Assembly (NCBI GenBank): GCA_963742345.1
Contig: CAVULO010000012.1
Span: 124,001 to 188,000, forward strand
Direction of reading: 5' to 3'
Source: Pseudolabrys sp963742345
Lineage (GTDB): Bacteria; Pseudomonadota; Alphaproteobacteria; Rhizobiales; Xanthobacteraceae
Length of the DNA: 64,000 bases
This document shows, piece after piece, positions 25,684 through 34,098 of the stretch (the stretch's first letter is position 1; the number at the start of each line of letters is the position of its first letter). The notes below the pieces were generated by a model. It did no database searches. It saw only the letters and a program-made list of their open reading frames with translations, and had not been told where the DNA came from. The translations under genes were made by a program, and so were the position numbers.

Positions 25684-26386
25684 ATGACAAATCCAGCGCT
25701 CGCCGATCAGCCGCTGTGGGTGAATGAAATTATTGCCCGCGTTCGACCTTACACGATGACAAGCCCCGAGCGCATCGCATCTCTCTGTAACGCCGTCGAG
25801 TACATCATCCGCTGCAATATCCCCGGCGACATCGTCGAATGCGGGGTTTGGAAAGGCGGAAGCATGATGGCGGCGGCGCTCACGCTGTTAAAATGCGGCG
25901 AAAAGCAGCGCAAGCTACGCTTGTTCGATACCTTTGAAGGAATGTCGGCTCCCACGGAGAAGGATCAAACTCGCTACACCGGCAGTCAGGGCGTGATCTC
26001 GGCGGCGGATCTTCTGGCGCGTTCCGATCAGTCTGAGCATGTTTGGGCTCGTTCGCCGCTGGAAGAAGTCCGGCACAACCTGTCGAGCGTCAGCTATCCG
26101 GATCATCAAATCGAGTTTGTGAAGGGGCGGGTCGAGGACACGCTCCCGACTCCGACGATAAGCCAGATCGCGTTGTTGCGGCTGGACACCGATTGGTACG
26201 AGTCAACGCGCCACGAGTTGCATCCATCTCTATCCGCTTTTGATGCGGCGAGGAGTCCTGATCATCGACGACTATGGACACTGGGAAGGTGCTCGCAAGG
26301 CAGTCGACGAGTACATAACGACCAATAGTCTGCCGCTGCTTCTCAATCGAATTGATTATACCGGCCGCATCGCTATCAAGCCTTGA
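25684..26386 (+). CDS. TylF/MycF-family O-methyltransferase (one frameshift)
   Basis: About 233 residues when repaired. Family landmarks are VECGVWKGGSMMAAAL (SAM loop), LFDTFEGMS, LLRLDTDWYEST and, after the break, GVLIIDDYGHWEGARKAVDEY and LLLNRIDYTGRIAIK, the metal-binding and catalytic end of macrocin-type methyltransferases acting on sugars or their glycosides. The frame is lost at about 26228-26240; without repair the protein ends as PDHRRLWTLGRC... at 26328. The TylF C-terminus is intact in the +1 frame, so a sequencing error or a very young mutation is likely. Confidence 0.82.
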
Positions 26387-26477
26387 ATCTTGCCGGGCGT
26401 GACGATAACCACTAGGCCGGTTGAGATAGTTGAAACCTATCCGCCGCCACGTGTGTCTAGACCGAGGGCTACAGCCG

Positions 26478-26717
26478 GTGACCGAAAAACGCGAAACTTC
26501 GCGTAGGCGTGTGCTCAAGACGGCCTTTATTATCCTCAGCGATAAAGCGCCCAAGATTGAATGCACTATCAGAAATATTTCTGAGACCGGCGCGGCCCTC
26601 CAACTATCGACAACGGTCGGTATACCCCAAAACTTCGATGTCATTGTTGACGGCACACGCCGTCATTGCTGCTCGCAGTGGAGAACCGACACAAAGATCG
26701 GGATCATGTTCGAATAG
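26478..26717 (+). CDS. PilZ-domain protein
   Basis: 79 residues, a single PilZ domain expected to bind cyclic di-GMP. The N-terminal RRRVLKTAF is the RxxxR box, followed by IRNISETGAAL for the (D/N)xSxxG motif (N-I-S-E-T-G) and a closing WRTDTKIGIMF strand. GTG 26478 is preferred because GAGGG lies upstream and short rhizobial PilZ proteins begin at this point; ATG 26430 would add 16 residues. It is a candidate output for the GGDEF and EAL proteins of this window. Confidence 0.8.
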   Translation: MTEKRETSRRRVLKTAFIILSDKAPKIECTIRNISETGAALQLSTTVGIPQNFDVIVDGTRRHCCSQWRTDTKIGIMFE

Positions 26718-26832
26718 GCAGGATGGCATCGGAGAAGTTTACTGTATCCGTCTGGCCCGTAGCCTTCGTGCGGCTTCGGACCAAAGCCCTGGCCCGGCCC
26801 CTCTCGCCCGCGGCAATAATTATGGCCGGACC

Positions 26833-27066
26833 CTATTCGGATGCGGAGCGCGACGACCAGCGCCGGTGCGAATAATGATGCACGCGCCGCTGGTAGGCAT
26901 ATGCGTGCGAACCCTGACGGAGGGGTCGTGCCCCGCTGTACGGTTTGCCGAAGCTATCGCCGGTCGCGGGAGCGTTGGGGCCGTAATTGGGCAGACTTTG
27001 CGCCAACGAAACGGTCGTCGCGCTCAAGAGCACCGCAGATGCCGAAAGAAGCGTCCTCAACCTCAT
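26833..27066 (-). CDS. Small exported protein, unknown
   Basis: 77 residues. Signal peptide MRLRTLLSASAVLLSATTVSLA is followed by a mature part rich in Pro, Gly, Tyr, His and Arg (SLPNYGPNAPATGDS, RRVHHYSHRRWSSR), with no Cys. Start ATG 27066 has AGGAAA upstream. Such His/Tyr-rich short exported peptides are frequent in Bradyrhizobium-like genomes; function unknown. Confidence 0.6.
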   Translation of the reverse strand: MRLRTLLSASAVLLSATTVSLAQSLPNYGPNAPATGDSFGKPYSGARPLRQGSHAYAYQRRVHHYSHRRWSSRSASE

Positions 27067-27082
27067 GATTAAATTTCCTGTT

Positions 27083-27394
27083 TTAACGCTTCTGGCGTGA
27101 CCGGCGCGTCGGTCTTTGCTTGCTTCTCGACGGTTTCCTTTTCGGGACCGTCTTCTTTTTGCTTGCTCTCCGCTTGGCTGCTTTTCCGATCGCTTGTTTC
27201 ATCGCTGGACTGGCCCGCCTGAGCCTTCTCCGCCCGAACTCCAGAGCATGGACAGTCAATTCAAGTACAACTTCCGCAGCCGCCTTGGCAGCCGCACCGA
27301 ACGCATCTCCGGCAATCGACTTGACGCCTCTCGCACTCCGTTGAGCGGCGTCGGTAACCGCGTCCTTCGCCCTCGTTGCTACAGTTTTGACCAT
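27083..27394 (-). CDS. Basic protein with histone-H1-like Lys/Arg tail
   Basis: 103 residues. The N-terminal 65 residues are an Ala-rich helix (TRAKDAVTDAAQRSARGVKS, FGAAAKAAAEVVLELTVHAL), and the C-terminal 40 are almost all Lys, Arg, Ser, Thr and Pro (KRRASKKKTVPKRKPSRSKQ). That layout resembles bacterial H1-like or AlgP-like DNA-binding proteins. Start ATG 27394 has AAGGAG upstream. It lies 16 bases beyond the 3' side of the next small exported gene region on the same strand. DNA binding is inferred from composition only. Confidence 0.65.
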   Translation of the reverse strand: MVKTVATRAKDAVTDAAQRSARGVKSIAGDAFGAAAKAAAEVVLELTVHALEFGRRRLRRASPAMKQAIGKAAKRRASKKKTVPKRKPSRSKQRPTRRSRQKR

Positions 27395-27611
27395 CGTTGC
27401 GTCGCTCCTTGTCACGTTGACAATGCGAACTGACCTGCGGAGTTCCAAAATTGTTTGAATGAAGGCCCGGCGCGGCGTCTAAGGGCGTGCAATCACGTGG
27501 CCCCGAGACTGCCATTCGGCTGACGCGGCGAGGCGATTGCCTTTGCGGGAAACGATCTCATTCAACACGCGTCGCGCGCGTGGATCGTGTGATCCTGTGC
27601 GCATGCCGATA

Positions 27612-27821
27612 CTAATTCATAACGGCGCGGCAGGCAGGATTGAGCCTATTCCTGTTATCCAGCAGACAGAAAAACACATCGTTGCGATTCGGAATGGCCG
27701 CCCAGCACACCCTGAATGCATCGCCTATGCAGGCTTGCCGCTCCTCGGTTGTTTCGGCGAGCGCTGCCGGGGACAAGAGAGCAATCGCTAAGATCGTAGG
27801 TGCCTGAACCAGAGCTTTCAC
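27612..27821 (-). CDS. Small Cys-rich exported protein
   Basis: About 69 residues: a signal peptide (VKALVQAPTILAIALLSPAALA) and a mature part with four Cys spaced as CIGDAFRVC...FFCLLDN...ACRAVM. The Cys pattern recurs in small rhizobial exported proteins and suggests two disulfides. The start is uncertain: GTG 27821 gives a clean signal peptide, while an in-frame ATG at 27896 adds 25 residues. Function unknown. Confidence 0.6.
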   Translation of the reverse strand: MKALVQAPTILAIALLSPAALAETTEERQACIGDAFRVCWAAIPNRNDVFFCLLDNRNRLNPACRAVMN

Positions 27822-28142
27822 CGAGATACCCGATTGTCTGGACTGCGCATGGAATCCATCGGTTTTACTCGTTCCGATAAGCCGGCGAAGACGCATGCTG
27901 GTCGGGGGGAAGCGGAAGGAAGCGGTCCCAGTCGTCGCGGTTGTGGCTTACCCGCCCGCCTGGTGACCGCTTCAAGCAGCGCGCCCCCCGCGCCCGCCTG
28001 AGAAACACCGTAACGCGTCGCTGGTACCGGCCCTATGGCCGCCGCGCCACAGTGGATAAAAAAGAGCACACAAAAGTTCCGATACGATTCCGTATCGCTA
28101 TTGCCTGTAGTTCCACAGGAATCACTACGTTGAACGGTCCGC
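27822..28142. other. Gene-free stretch before the MFS transporter 3' end
   Basis: About 320 bases. It contains a 7-bp inverted repeat with a 4-nt loop (28080-28097) that, read on the minus strand, is followed at a short distance by T-rich sequence and might end the MFS transcript. No supported gene. Confidence 0.35.
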
Positions 28143-29348
28143 TTACACGGTCTCCTCCGGAGGCTTGATGTGGCGGAACGAAAACAGCAGGGCGATGTCG
28201 TAAGCAATCTTCAGCGTTCCGCACAGAATCAGAGGCAGACCGAGAAATGACGTCGTCAGCAATGCCCCCGCGAGCGCTGGGCTGAGCGACGATGCAAGGC
28301 TGCGTGGAACCGCAGTGACGCTAGCGGCTGCCGGGCGCTCGGGTGGCGTCACGACAGCCATGACATACGAACTGCGGGTCGGAACATCCATTTGCGACAG
28401 TGCTGACCGTACCAGCAGGAAGCCAAGTGCGACCGGCAGATTGGGAGACACCGCCGCAAAGATGAGGCAGACGCTGGATGGAATGTGCGTGAACACCATC
28501 GTGTTCACCAGGCCGATATATTTGGCAATGCGTGCCGCAAGAGGATAGGAAAAAGCGCTCAGTAAGCTCGACCAGAAGAAGAAAACGCTCGCCGCCGTCA
28601 GCGACATGTCGAAGCGCCGGAACAGCCAAATCGCGAGCAGCGACTGGACGACAAAGCCACCCGCAAAGGCATCGAGACTGAAGAGAGCGGCAAGCTTGTA
28701 GACCACGCCGCGCGAGGCCTTCAGCGGCGCAGCGGCCGGCCTTTGTTCGATATGGGCATGCGGCAGGCACAAATAGATGGCAGCGCTCGCCAGCCCGAGC
28801 GCTGCATAACCGTAGAACATCAATTTGAACGCACTCACCCGCTCGATGCCCAGTGTGACCAGGACATCGGGAATTGCCGCGCCCAAGGCGCCCACCGCCA
28901 TTGATAGCGCGCCGATCAAACTGTAGCGCGCAAAGGTGCGCGTACGATCCTCATCGGTAACGCCATACGTGAGCATCGCATGCTCGATGGGGATGAGAAC
29001 GCCGATATCGCCCGTCGATGGATTCACGCTCCCGAAAAATGCAACGGCGATGATAAAGCCAATGGTTTCGACCTGCGCGAACGCCAATCCGGTGCAGATC
29101 ATCAAGGCCGCGCCCACGATCAGCATATTTCTCAAATCGTAACGCGGCGCGACAAAACCGATCGCGAGCGTGAATACCGCAGTGCCGAACAAGGCGGCCG
29201 CAGCGACGAGGCCTACCTGCGCGGCATCAAATCCGATCACCGACAAATAGGCGGGCAATACGACAACGGCAAAGCCGTCGCCGAATCCGCGCAAGGCGCG
29301 CGCCGCATAAAGGAGAAGAATATTGGAAAATTTCCGCTTGTCGTCCAT
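28143..29348 (-). CDS. Major facilitator superfamily transporter
   Basis: 401 residues with 12 predicted membrane helices in two halves (N-half from NILLLYAARALRGFGDGFAVV; C-half from FSLDAFAGGFVVQSLLAIWLF), separated by a polar loop near PHAHIEQRPAAAP. The D-x-R-N loop after helix 2 (APRYDLRNMLIVG) is a variant of the MFS motif A. Start ATG 29348 has GAGGTGATT upstream. The sequence does not reveal the substrate; the PTRSSYVMAVVTPPERPAAAS loop recalls efflux-type MFS proteins. Confidence 0.85.
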   Translation of the reverse strand: MDDKRKFSNILLLYAARALRGFGDGFAVVVLPAYLSVIGFDAAQVGLVAAAALFGTAVFTLAIGFVAPRYDLRNMLIVGAALMICTGLAFAQVETIGFIIAVAFFGSVNPSTGDIGVLIPIEHAMLTYGVTDEDRTRTFARYSLIGALSMAVGALGAAIPDVLVTLGIERVSAFKLMFYGYAALGLASAAIYLCLPHAHIEQRPAAAPLKASRGVVYKLAALFSLDAFAGGFVVQSLLAIWLFRRFDMSLTAASVFFFWSSLLSAFSYPLAARIAKYIGLVNTMVFTHIPSSVCLIFAAVSPNLPVALGFLLVRSALSQMDVPTRSSYVMAVVTPPERPAAASVTAVPRSLASSLSPALAGALLTTSFLGLPLILCGTLKIAYDIALLFSFRHIKPPEETV

Positions 29349-29550
29349 GCGCAATCACCTCGAAACCCGAGCGTTGCGCAGCACTTGGACGGTATCGCCG
29401 TCTACCGGGGAGACTGCGTATCCCCATGATTTGTTCAGGTTAGCGATCCGGGTCAACCGCCACAAGGTTTTGTTTGCGCGGATTTTGCGCAAGCAGGGAA
29501 CCCGCCGAAGGAAAGCGAGTTGATTTACAGATCAAAAAAGGGAGGCCGTC

Positions 29551-29634
29551 ATGGGCTTAGGAAGAGGCGCTTTACTTTGGATACTCGGCATTCCTCTGCC
29601 GATCATTATTCTCCTGGCGCTGTTCTGGCACTGA
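29551..29634 (+). CDS. 27-residue hydrophobic membrane peptide
   Basis: A tiny gene with a perfect GGAGG six bases before its ATG. It encodes MGLGRGALLWILGIPLPIII followed by LLALFWH: one transmembrane helix with a Pro kink and a short Arg/Gly N-terminus. Peptides of this exact style recur in rhizobial genomes, which together with the strong ribosome binding site supports translation. Function unknown; it may be a stress-linked small membrane protein. Confidence 0.6.
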   Translation: MGLGRGALLWILGIPLPIIILLALFWH

Positions 29635-29837
29635 GTTCGTATTTGTCCGTTTGTCGAAACGGACGCGCATGCGTGCTTTCGTGCATTGATTTCCAAAATG
29701 CAGATATTGACGGCCGCGGGCGAAACGCTCGCGGCCTTGCATGCTATTGAAGCAGTCTCGCGCATATAGGCCGGGGCTCAGGTGTTCGTTCTGGAGACCT
29801 CGGTAAATGCCAATCCTTGCGAGCCCGGGAGGGCAAC

Positions 29838-30476
29838 ATGAAATCTGGCCGCCGTTTGAAAACCCGCCTGCGTAACAACAATGCGCGTCCGTCACGAGCT
29901 ACGGCCGAGAATGCCGTTCGAACGCTAATTCAATGGGCTGGTGATGATCCCCGCCGGGAAGGGCTTCTCGGCACGCCCGCCCGCGTTGTTCGTGCCTATG
30001 AGGAGTGGTTTGCCGGTTACTTCGAAGATCCGCGTGCGTATCTTCAACGAACCTTCGAGGAAGTGGCCGGCTATGACGAAATGGTACTGTTGCGTGACAT
30101 CCGTTTCGAATCCCACTGCGAGCACCACATGGCCCCGATCATTGGCCGTGTCCACATTGGCTACCTCCCGCGCAAACGGGTTGTTGGCATTTCAAAGCTC
30201 GTGCGGTTAGTTGATGTTTACGCTAAAAGAATGCAGGTGCAGGAAAAAATGACCGCCGAGATCGCCGCCTGTCTCAACAGCGTACTGAAACCGTTGGGCG
30301 TGGCCGTTGTCGTAGAAGGCGCGCACGAATGCATGACGACGCGGGGAGTCCACAGATCGGACGTGACCATGGTGACAAGCCGGATGCTCGGCGTGTTCCG
30401 CACCAACTTTAAAACTCGGCAGGAATTCTTCGCGGCGATAAAGCTCAGGCAGGGCGTCGACGCCAGCTCAAACTGA
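29838..30476 (+). CDS. folE: GTP cyclohydrolase I
   Basis: 212 residues. Catalyses GTP to 7,8-dihydroneopterin triphosphate, the first step of tetrahydrofolate (and queuosine-type) synthesis. Zinc and active-site segments are complete: FESHCEHHMAPIIG (Cys and His ligands), GISKLVRLVDVYAKRMQVQEKMT, and HECMTTRGVH with the second Cys ligand. The N-terminus is basic and variable. Start ATG 29838 has GGGAGGG upstream; an in-frame start seven codons earlier lacks one. It stands alone with no other folate or queuosine gene. Confidence 0.95.
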   Translation: MKSGRRLKTRLRNNNARPSRATAENAVRTLIQWAGDDPRREGLLGTPARVVRAYEEWFAGYFEDPRAYLQRTFEEVAGYDEMVLLRDIRFESHCEHHMAPIIGRVHIGYLPRKRVVGISKLVRLVDVYAKRMQVQEKMTAEIAACLNSVLKPLGVAVVVEGAHECMTTRGVHRSDVTMVTSRMLGVFRTNFKTRQEFFAAIKLRQGVDASSN

Positions 30477-30519
30477 TCGATGAACCGAATGAGCGCCAGC
30501 CACGATCGTTTGAGTTTGG

Positions 30520-31044
30520 CTAGTGAATGACATCAAGCTTGACGTTTGCAATACCCCGTTCGACAATTCCTAAGGTTTCAGCCGCAGAATATGAGACGTC
30601 GACAATCCGTCCGGGAACATAGGGACCGCGGTCATTGACGCGGACGGTCACGGACCGTCCGGTCGCCACATTTGTCACACGCAGGCGAGTGCCGAATGGC
30701 AGCGTAGGGTGAGCGGCGGTTAGTTCATTCGGATTGAAATTTTCGCCGTTCGCAGTCAGTTGTTCATCTACGTAGAAACTGGCAACGCCATGCGACGCAA
30801 ATTGCGCTTTGGCCGCATTTCCGTCCGTCGCAAACGGCGTGTGTTTTATTAGCTTAACCGGTACGCCCGTACGATCATACTCGGCCGACGCCTGTCGACT
30901 GGCGGCACGCAATTCAGATTTGCTGCTGACAACGGACGACTGAGCGCAGGCCGCAAGCGTTGCTGCCGCCAGACTGACCCCAACCAACCGAACAAAGTTC
31001 CGAAACGAGGCTGAAGGCACGTCAGGTAAACTGACAAAAGACAT
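30520..31044 (-). CDS. RlpA-like double-psi beta-barrel lipoprotein
   Basis: 174 residues. A lipoprotein signal (FVRLVGVSLAAATLAAC, lipobox near Cys33 of the chosen protein) is followed by a linker and an RlpA double-psi beta-barrel: GVASFYVDEQLTANGENFNP, LPFGTRLRVTNVATGRSVTVRVNDRGPYVPGRIVDVS, ending at SYSAAETLGIVERG. RlpA proteins bind or cut glycan strands lacking stem peptides at the septum. The C-terminal SPOR domain of E. coli RlpA is absent. ATG 31044 has GGGGAT upstream and was preferred to one seven codons earlier. Confidence 0.88.
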   Translation of the reverse strand: MSFVSLPDVPSASFRNFVRLVGVSLAAATLAACAQSSVVSSKSELRAASRQASAEYDRTGVPVKLIKHTPFATDGNAAKAQFASHGVASFYVDEQLTANGENFNPNELTAAHPTLPFGTRLRVTNVATGRSVTVRVNDRGPYVPGRIVDVSYSAAETLGIVERGIANVKLDVIH

Positions 31045-31261
31045 GTTGCGATCCCCGTTCGCCAAATCCGACAGGCAATCAGGGCAGCACCGTGGCCGGA
31101 TTGCAGCAAAGGCAACCCGTCAATCGATTTTCATTTTTCGTGTGATCGTTTTGTCACGCGCGGTGGCATTGATTGGAGCGCATTGTTCCCGCGCGGTAGC
31201 TAGCAACCGGCAGGATTGGCTGGGGACCGCCAAATAACGCAGGAACCGCATTAGCGGCGCC

Positions 31262-31465
31262 TTAAAATCTCAATTTCTTCAGCATCTGTTCGAGGGCCGC
31301 CTTGCCCTGCAGATTCGCAGAACTCAGCGACTCGAAATAATCCTCCGAATGGGCGATCGGACTTGTCCGTCCGGCCCGGTAGATTTCCCACCGCCACGGC
31401 TTGGGCATGCGAGCGCGGTTTTTCACCACCACCGAATAATCGGTACGATCAAGACCGCCCTTCAT
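31262..31465 (-). CDS. Small conserved hypothetical protein
   Basis: 67 residues, soluble and basic: RMPKPWRWEIYRAGRTSPIAHSE and a helical C-terminus (LQGKAALEQMLKKL). Its ATG overlaps the stop codon of the gene at 31462-31758 by four bases (ATGA), so the two are translationally coupled and probably work together. The WRWEIYRAG-x-S pattern is familiar from unnamed rhizobial proteins. Function unknown. Confidence 0.7.
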   Translation of the reverse strand: MKGGLDRTDYSVVVKNRARMPKPWRWEIYRAGRTSPIAHSEDYFESLSSANLQGKAALEQMLKKLRF

Positions 31466-31758
31466 GGCGCACGCGAATTCGTAGCAGGGATTGCAGCCGG
31501 TGCCGTCGCTTTATCCTGCTCATGGACTGCAGCAAGATCAGCGGGTTCGACAGTCACCATTTCGATGGAGGACCGGCGCACGTCCAACGGCAGCAAGATC
31601 ATCGTCGCTACCCGGCGGTAGACCGGGAACGACAATTCCTCGATCAGTTCCTCGTCAGTCACCACTTCATAATCGCCGGACGCCAGGCGCCGGTCGATGC
31701 CTTTGAGCGAAAAGGGGTGCTGAAACGTCAGCGTCACGCGTTTCGTGCGTGTAACCAT
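31462..31758 (-). CDS. Small conserved hypothetical protein, coupled to the next gene
   Basis: 98 residues. The opening TKRVTLTFQHPFSLKGIDRRLASGDYEVVTDEELIEELSF and then VYRRVATMILLP look like a small beta-rich domain that is widespread in Bradyrhizobium-type genomes without a known role; the C-terminus is Ala/Pro-rich. It is the first gene of a two-gene minus-strand unit with 31262-31465 (ATGA overlap). No membrane segment or Cys. Confidence 0.72.
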   Translation of the reverse strand: MVTRTKRVTLTFQHPFSLKGIDRRLASGDYEVVTDEELIEELSFPVYRRVATMILLPLDVRRSSIEMVTVEPADLAAVHEQDKATAPAAIPATNSRAP

Positions 31759-31815
31759 TATAATGTCCTCGATAGCAGAGCGACTGCATGATCGCGAGCC
31801 ACGCCGGCGGCGCGC

Positions 31816-31914
31816 TCACCAAATAAAAACCGCGAGGACTATTCCGGCCGAGATCAGTAATCCCAGCCCCCAGAAGGAATAGGTCACCATTCTGTCGATT
31901 GCGTCGCCATGCAT
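31816..31914 (-). CDS. 32-residue single-helix membrane peptide
   Basis: A short minus-strand gene starting MHGDAIDRMVTYSFWGLGLL and ending VLAVFIW, essentially one transmembrane helix with a short polar N-terminus. It lies upstream of the coupled hypothetical pair in the same orientation. The ribosome binding site is weak (AGTGATACG), so translation is less certain than for the peptide at 29551. Confidence 0.45.
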   Translation of the reverse strand: MHGDAIDRMVTYSFWGLGLLISAGIVLAVFIW

Positions 31915-32001
31915 CGTATCACTATGCGCGTTTTGAGCGGCAATTGATACAGGTATATTGAGCAAGGGGCGGATGCCCGGCTCGTGACGAAGACACGATT
32001 T

Positions 32002-33918
32002 CTACTGGCCCACCCCGTGCCCCTTCAGCGCACTCCCGATCTCATCCAGAATCGCCGGATCGTCGATCGTTGCCGGCATCGTCCACACCTCGCCATCGGC
32101 AATCTTCTTGATGGTGCCGCGGAGGATTTTTCCCGAGCGCGTCTTCGGCAGCCGCGCCACCGTAATGGCGAGCTTGAACGCTGCCACCGGGCCGATCTTT
32201 TCGCGTACCAGAACGACAATTTCCTTCTCTATCTCGGCTGGCGGGCGGTTGACGCCGGCCTTGAGCACAATGAACCCGCAGGGCACCTCGCCTTTCAGGT
32301 CATCCTTGATGCCAAGCACTGCGCATTCCGCAACGTCCGGGTGCGCGGCCAGGACTTCCTCCATACCACCGGTGGAAAGCCGGTGGCCCGCGACATTGAT
32401 GATGTCGTCGGTGCGGCTCATCACGTAGATGTAGCCGTCCTCGTCCTTGTAACCGGCGTCCGCGGTCTTGTAGTAGCCAGGAAACTCCGCGAGGTAACTT
32501 TCCTTGAAGCGCGCGTCCTGCTGCCACAGAGTCGGAAAGCATGCCGGCGGCAGCGGCAGCTTCACCACAATCGAGCCGATCTTGTTCACCGGTTGTACCT
32601 TGTTCGCCTCATCGACAATATCGATGGCATAGCCGGGCATCGGCACGCAGGCCGAGCCGTAGCGCACCGGCAGAGCACCCAGGCCGACCGGATTGCCGGC
32701 AATGCACCAACCTGTTTCGGTTTGCCACCAATGATCGATTACCGGCACGTTGAGCACTTCCTCCGCCCATTGGATGGTTGGCGGGTCGGCGCGCTCGCCG
32801 GCGAGGAACAATGTGCGGAATTTCGACAGGTCGTATTTTTTGAAGAATTCGCCCTTCGGGTCTTCCTTCCTGATGGCACGGAAGGCGGTGGGCGCGGTGA
32901 ACAGCGACACCACACCGTGCTGCGCGATTACGCGCCAGAACGCGCCGGCATCGGGCGTACCGACAGGCTTGCCCTCGTAGAGAACCGTGGTGCAGCCGTG
33001 GAACAGCGGCGCATAGACGATGTAGGAATGGCCGACCACCCAGCCGACGTCGGAGCCCGACCACCACACCTCGCCGGGCTGGATTCCGTAGAGATTCGAC
33101 ATCGACCATTTGAGCGCGACCAGATGTCCGCCATTGTCGCGCACCACACCTTTCGGAATGCCGGTCGTGCCAGACGTGTAGAGAATGTAGAGCGGGTCGG
33201 TAGCGGCGACCGGCACACATTCGCTGGTCTTGGCATAGTTGACCGCGTTCTCCCACACCTTGCGCCAGTCGTGGTCGCGGCCGGCGGTCAGCGGCGCCTC
33301 GCATTGCGGGCGCTGAAGGATCATGCAGGCCTGCGGCTTGTGCTTGGCGAGGTTGATCGCGTCATCCAGCAGCGGCTTGTAGGGCACAACGCGCGCGCCC
33401 TCGATGCCGCAGCTCGCGGAAAGGATCACCTTCGGCTTGCAGTCCTCGATGCGGGTGGCCAGCTCTTTTGCCGCAAAGCCGCCGAACACCACCGAGTGAA
33501 TTGCGCCGATGCGCGCGCAGGCAAGCATGGCAAACACCGCCTCCGGCACCATCGGCATGTAGATGATGACGCGGTCGCCCTTCTCCACGCCTAAATCGCG
33601 AAGCATGGCGCCGAGCAACTGCACCTCGGACAGCATGCGGCCGTAGGTGAAGGTCTTCACGGTGTTGGTGACGGGGGAATCGTAGATCAGCGCAGCCTGG
33701 TCGTTACGGCCAGCGAGGACGTGGCGGTCGAGTGCATTGTAGCAGGTATTGCAGGTGGCGCCCGTGAACCAGCGGCCATAAATACCGGCGTCCCTGTCGA
33801 AGATCTTCTTCGGCTTTTCGTACCAGTGGATGTCCGCCGCCGCTTCCGCCCAGAACAGCTCCGGGCTGCTTTGCCAATGCGAATAGACGTCGTGATAGCG
33901 GCTGGTACGGGCGTCCAT
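32002..33918 (-). CDS. prpE: Propionate-CoA ligase (acetyl-CoA synthetase family)
   Basis: 638 residues. AMP-forming ligase that activates propionate (and likely other short acids) to the CoA ester. The N-terminal acetyl-CoA synthetase segment (FWAEAAADIHWYEKPKKIFD, RWFTGATCNTCYNALDRHV) is of PrpE type. The P-loop is ILYTSGTTGIPKG, the motor-domain hinge YKTADAGYKDEDGYIYVMSRTDD and the catalytic Lys lies in RSGKILRG. Start ATG 33918 has GGAGGAG six bases upstream. No methylcitrate or methylmalonyl genes adjoin it. Confidence 0.93.
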   Translation of the reverse strand: MDARTSRYHDVYSHWQSSPELFWAEAAADIHWYEKPKKIFDRDAGIYGRWFTGATCNTCYNALDRHVLAGRNDQAALIYDSPVTNTVKTFTYGRMLSEVQLLGAMLRDLGVEKGDRVIIYMPMVPEAVFAMLACARIGAIHSVVFGGFAAKELATRIEDCKPKVILSASCGIEGARVVPYKPLLDDAINLAKHKPQACMILQRPQCEAPLTAGRDHDWRKVWENAVNYAKTSECVPVAATDPLYILYTSGTTGIPKGVVRDNGGHLVALKWSMSNLYGIQPGEVWWSGSDVGWVVGHSYIVYAPLFHGCTTVLYEGKPVGTPDAGAFWRVIAQHGVVSLFTAPTAFRAIRKEDPKGEFFKKYDLSKFRTLFLAGERADPPTIQWAEEVLNVPVIDHWWQTETGWCIAGNPVGLGALPVRYGSACVPMPGYAIDIVDEANKVQPVNKIGSIVVKLPLPPACFPTLWQQDARFKESYLAEFPGYYKTADAGYKDEDGYIYVMSRTDDIINVAGHRLSTGGMEEVLAAHPDVAECAVLGIKDDLKGEVPCGFIVLKAGVNRPPAEIEKEIVVLVREKIGPVAAFKLAITVARLPKTRSGKILRGTIKKIADGEVWTMPATIDDPAILDEIGSALKGHGVGQ

Positions 33919-34098
33919 TTTCTCCTCCCCGGCTGCCATTCTGCGGTCGTCGCGCAGCTTTGCAAAGCCCGTCATTGCCGGGCTTAGTCCGGCAATCCGT
34001 GATGCAAAGAAGATTAGCCTCCCGCGTCAAGCCCGGGGGTGACCTAGATCAAACGTCCACTTGCTTGACTACGCCGCTCTTGCCCTGAAGATGAGGCG

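Noticed and set aside
28080..28097. Inverted repeat downstream of the MFS gene as a terminator
   Set aside because: The stem is 7 bp with modest GC content and the following T tract is interrupted. It is mentioned in the gap entry but not called.
31984..33594. Long plus-strand frame (536 codons) opposite prpE
   Set aside because: It is the antisense of a clearly conserved CoA ligase. The His/Arg-rich product has no family motif, and such frames are expected in GC-rich DNA.
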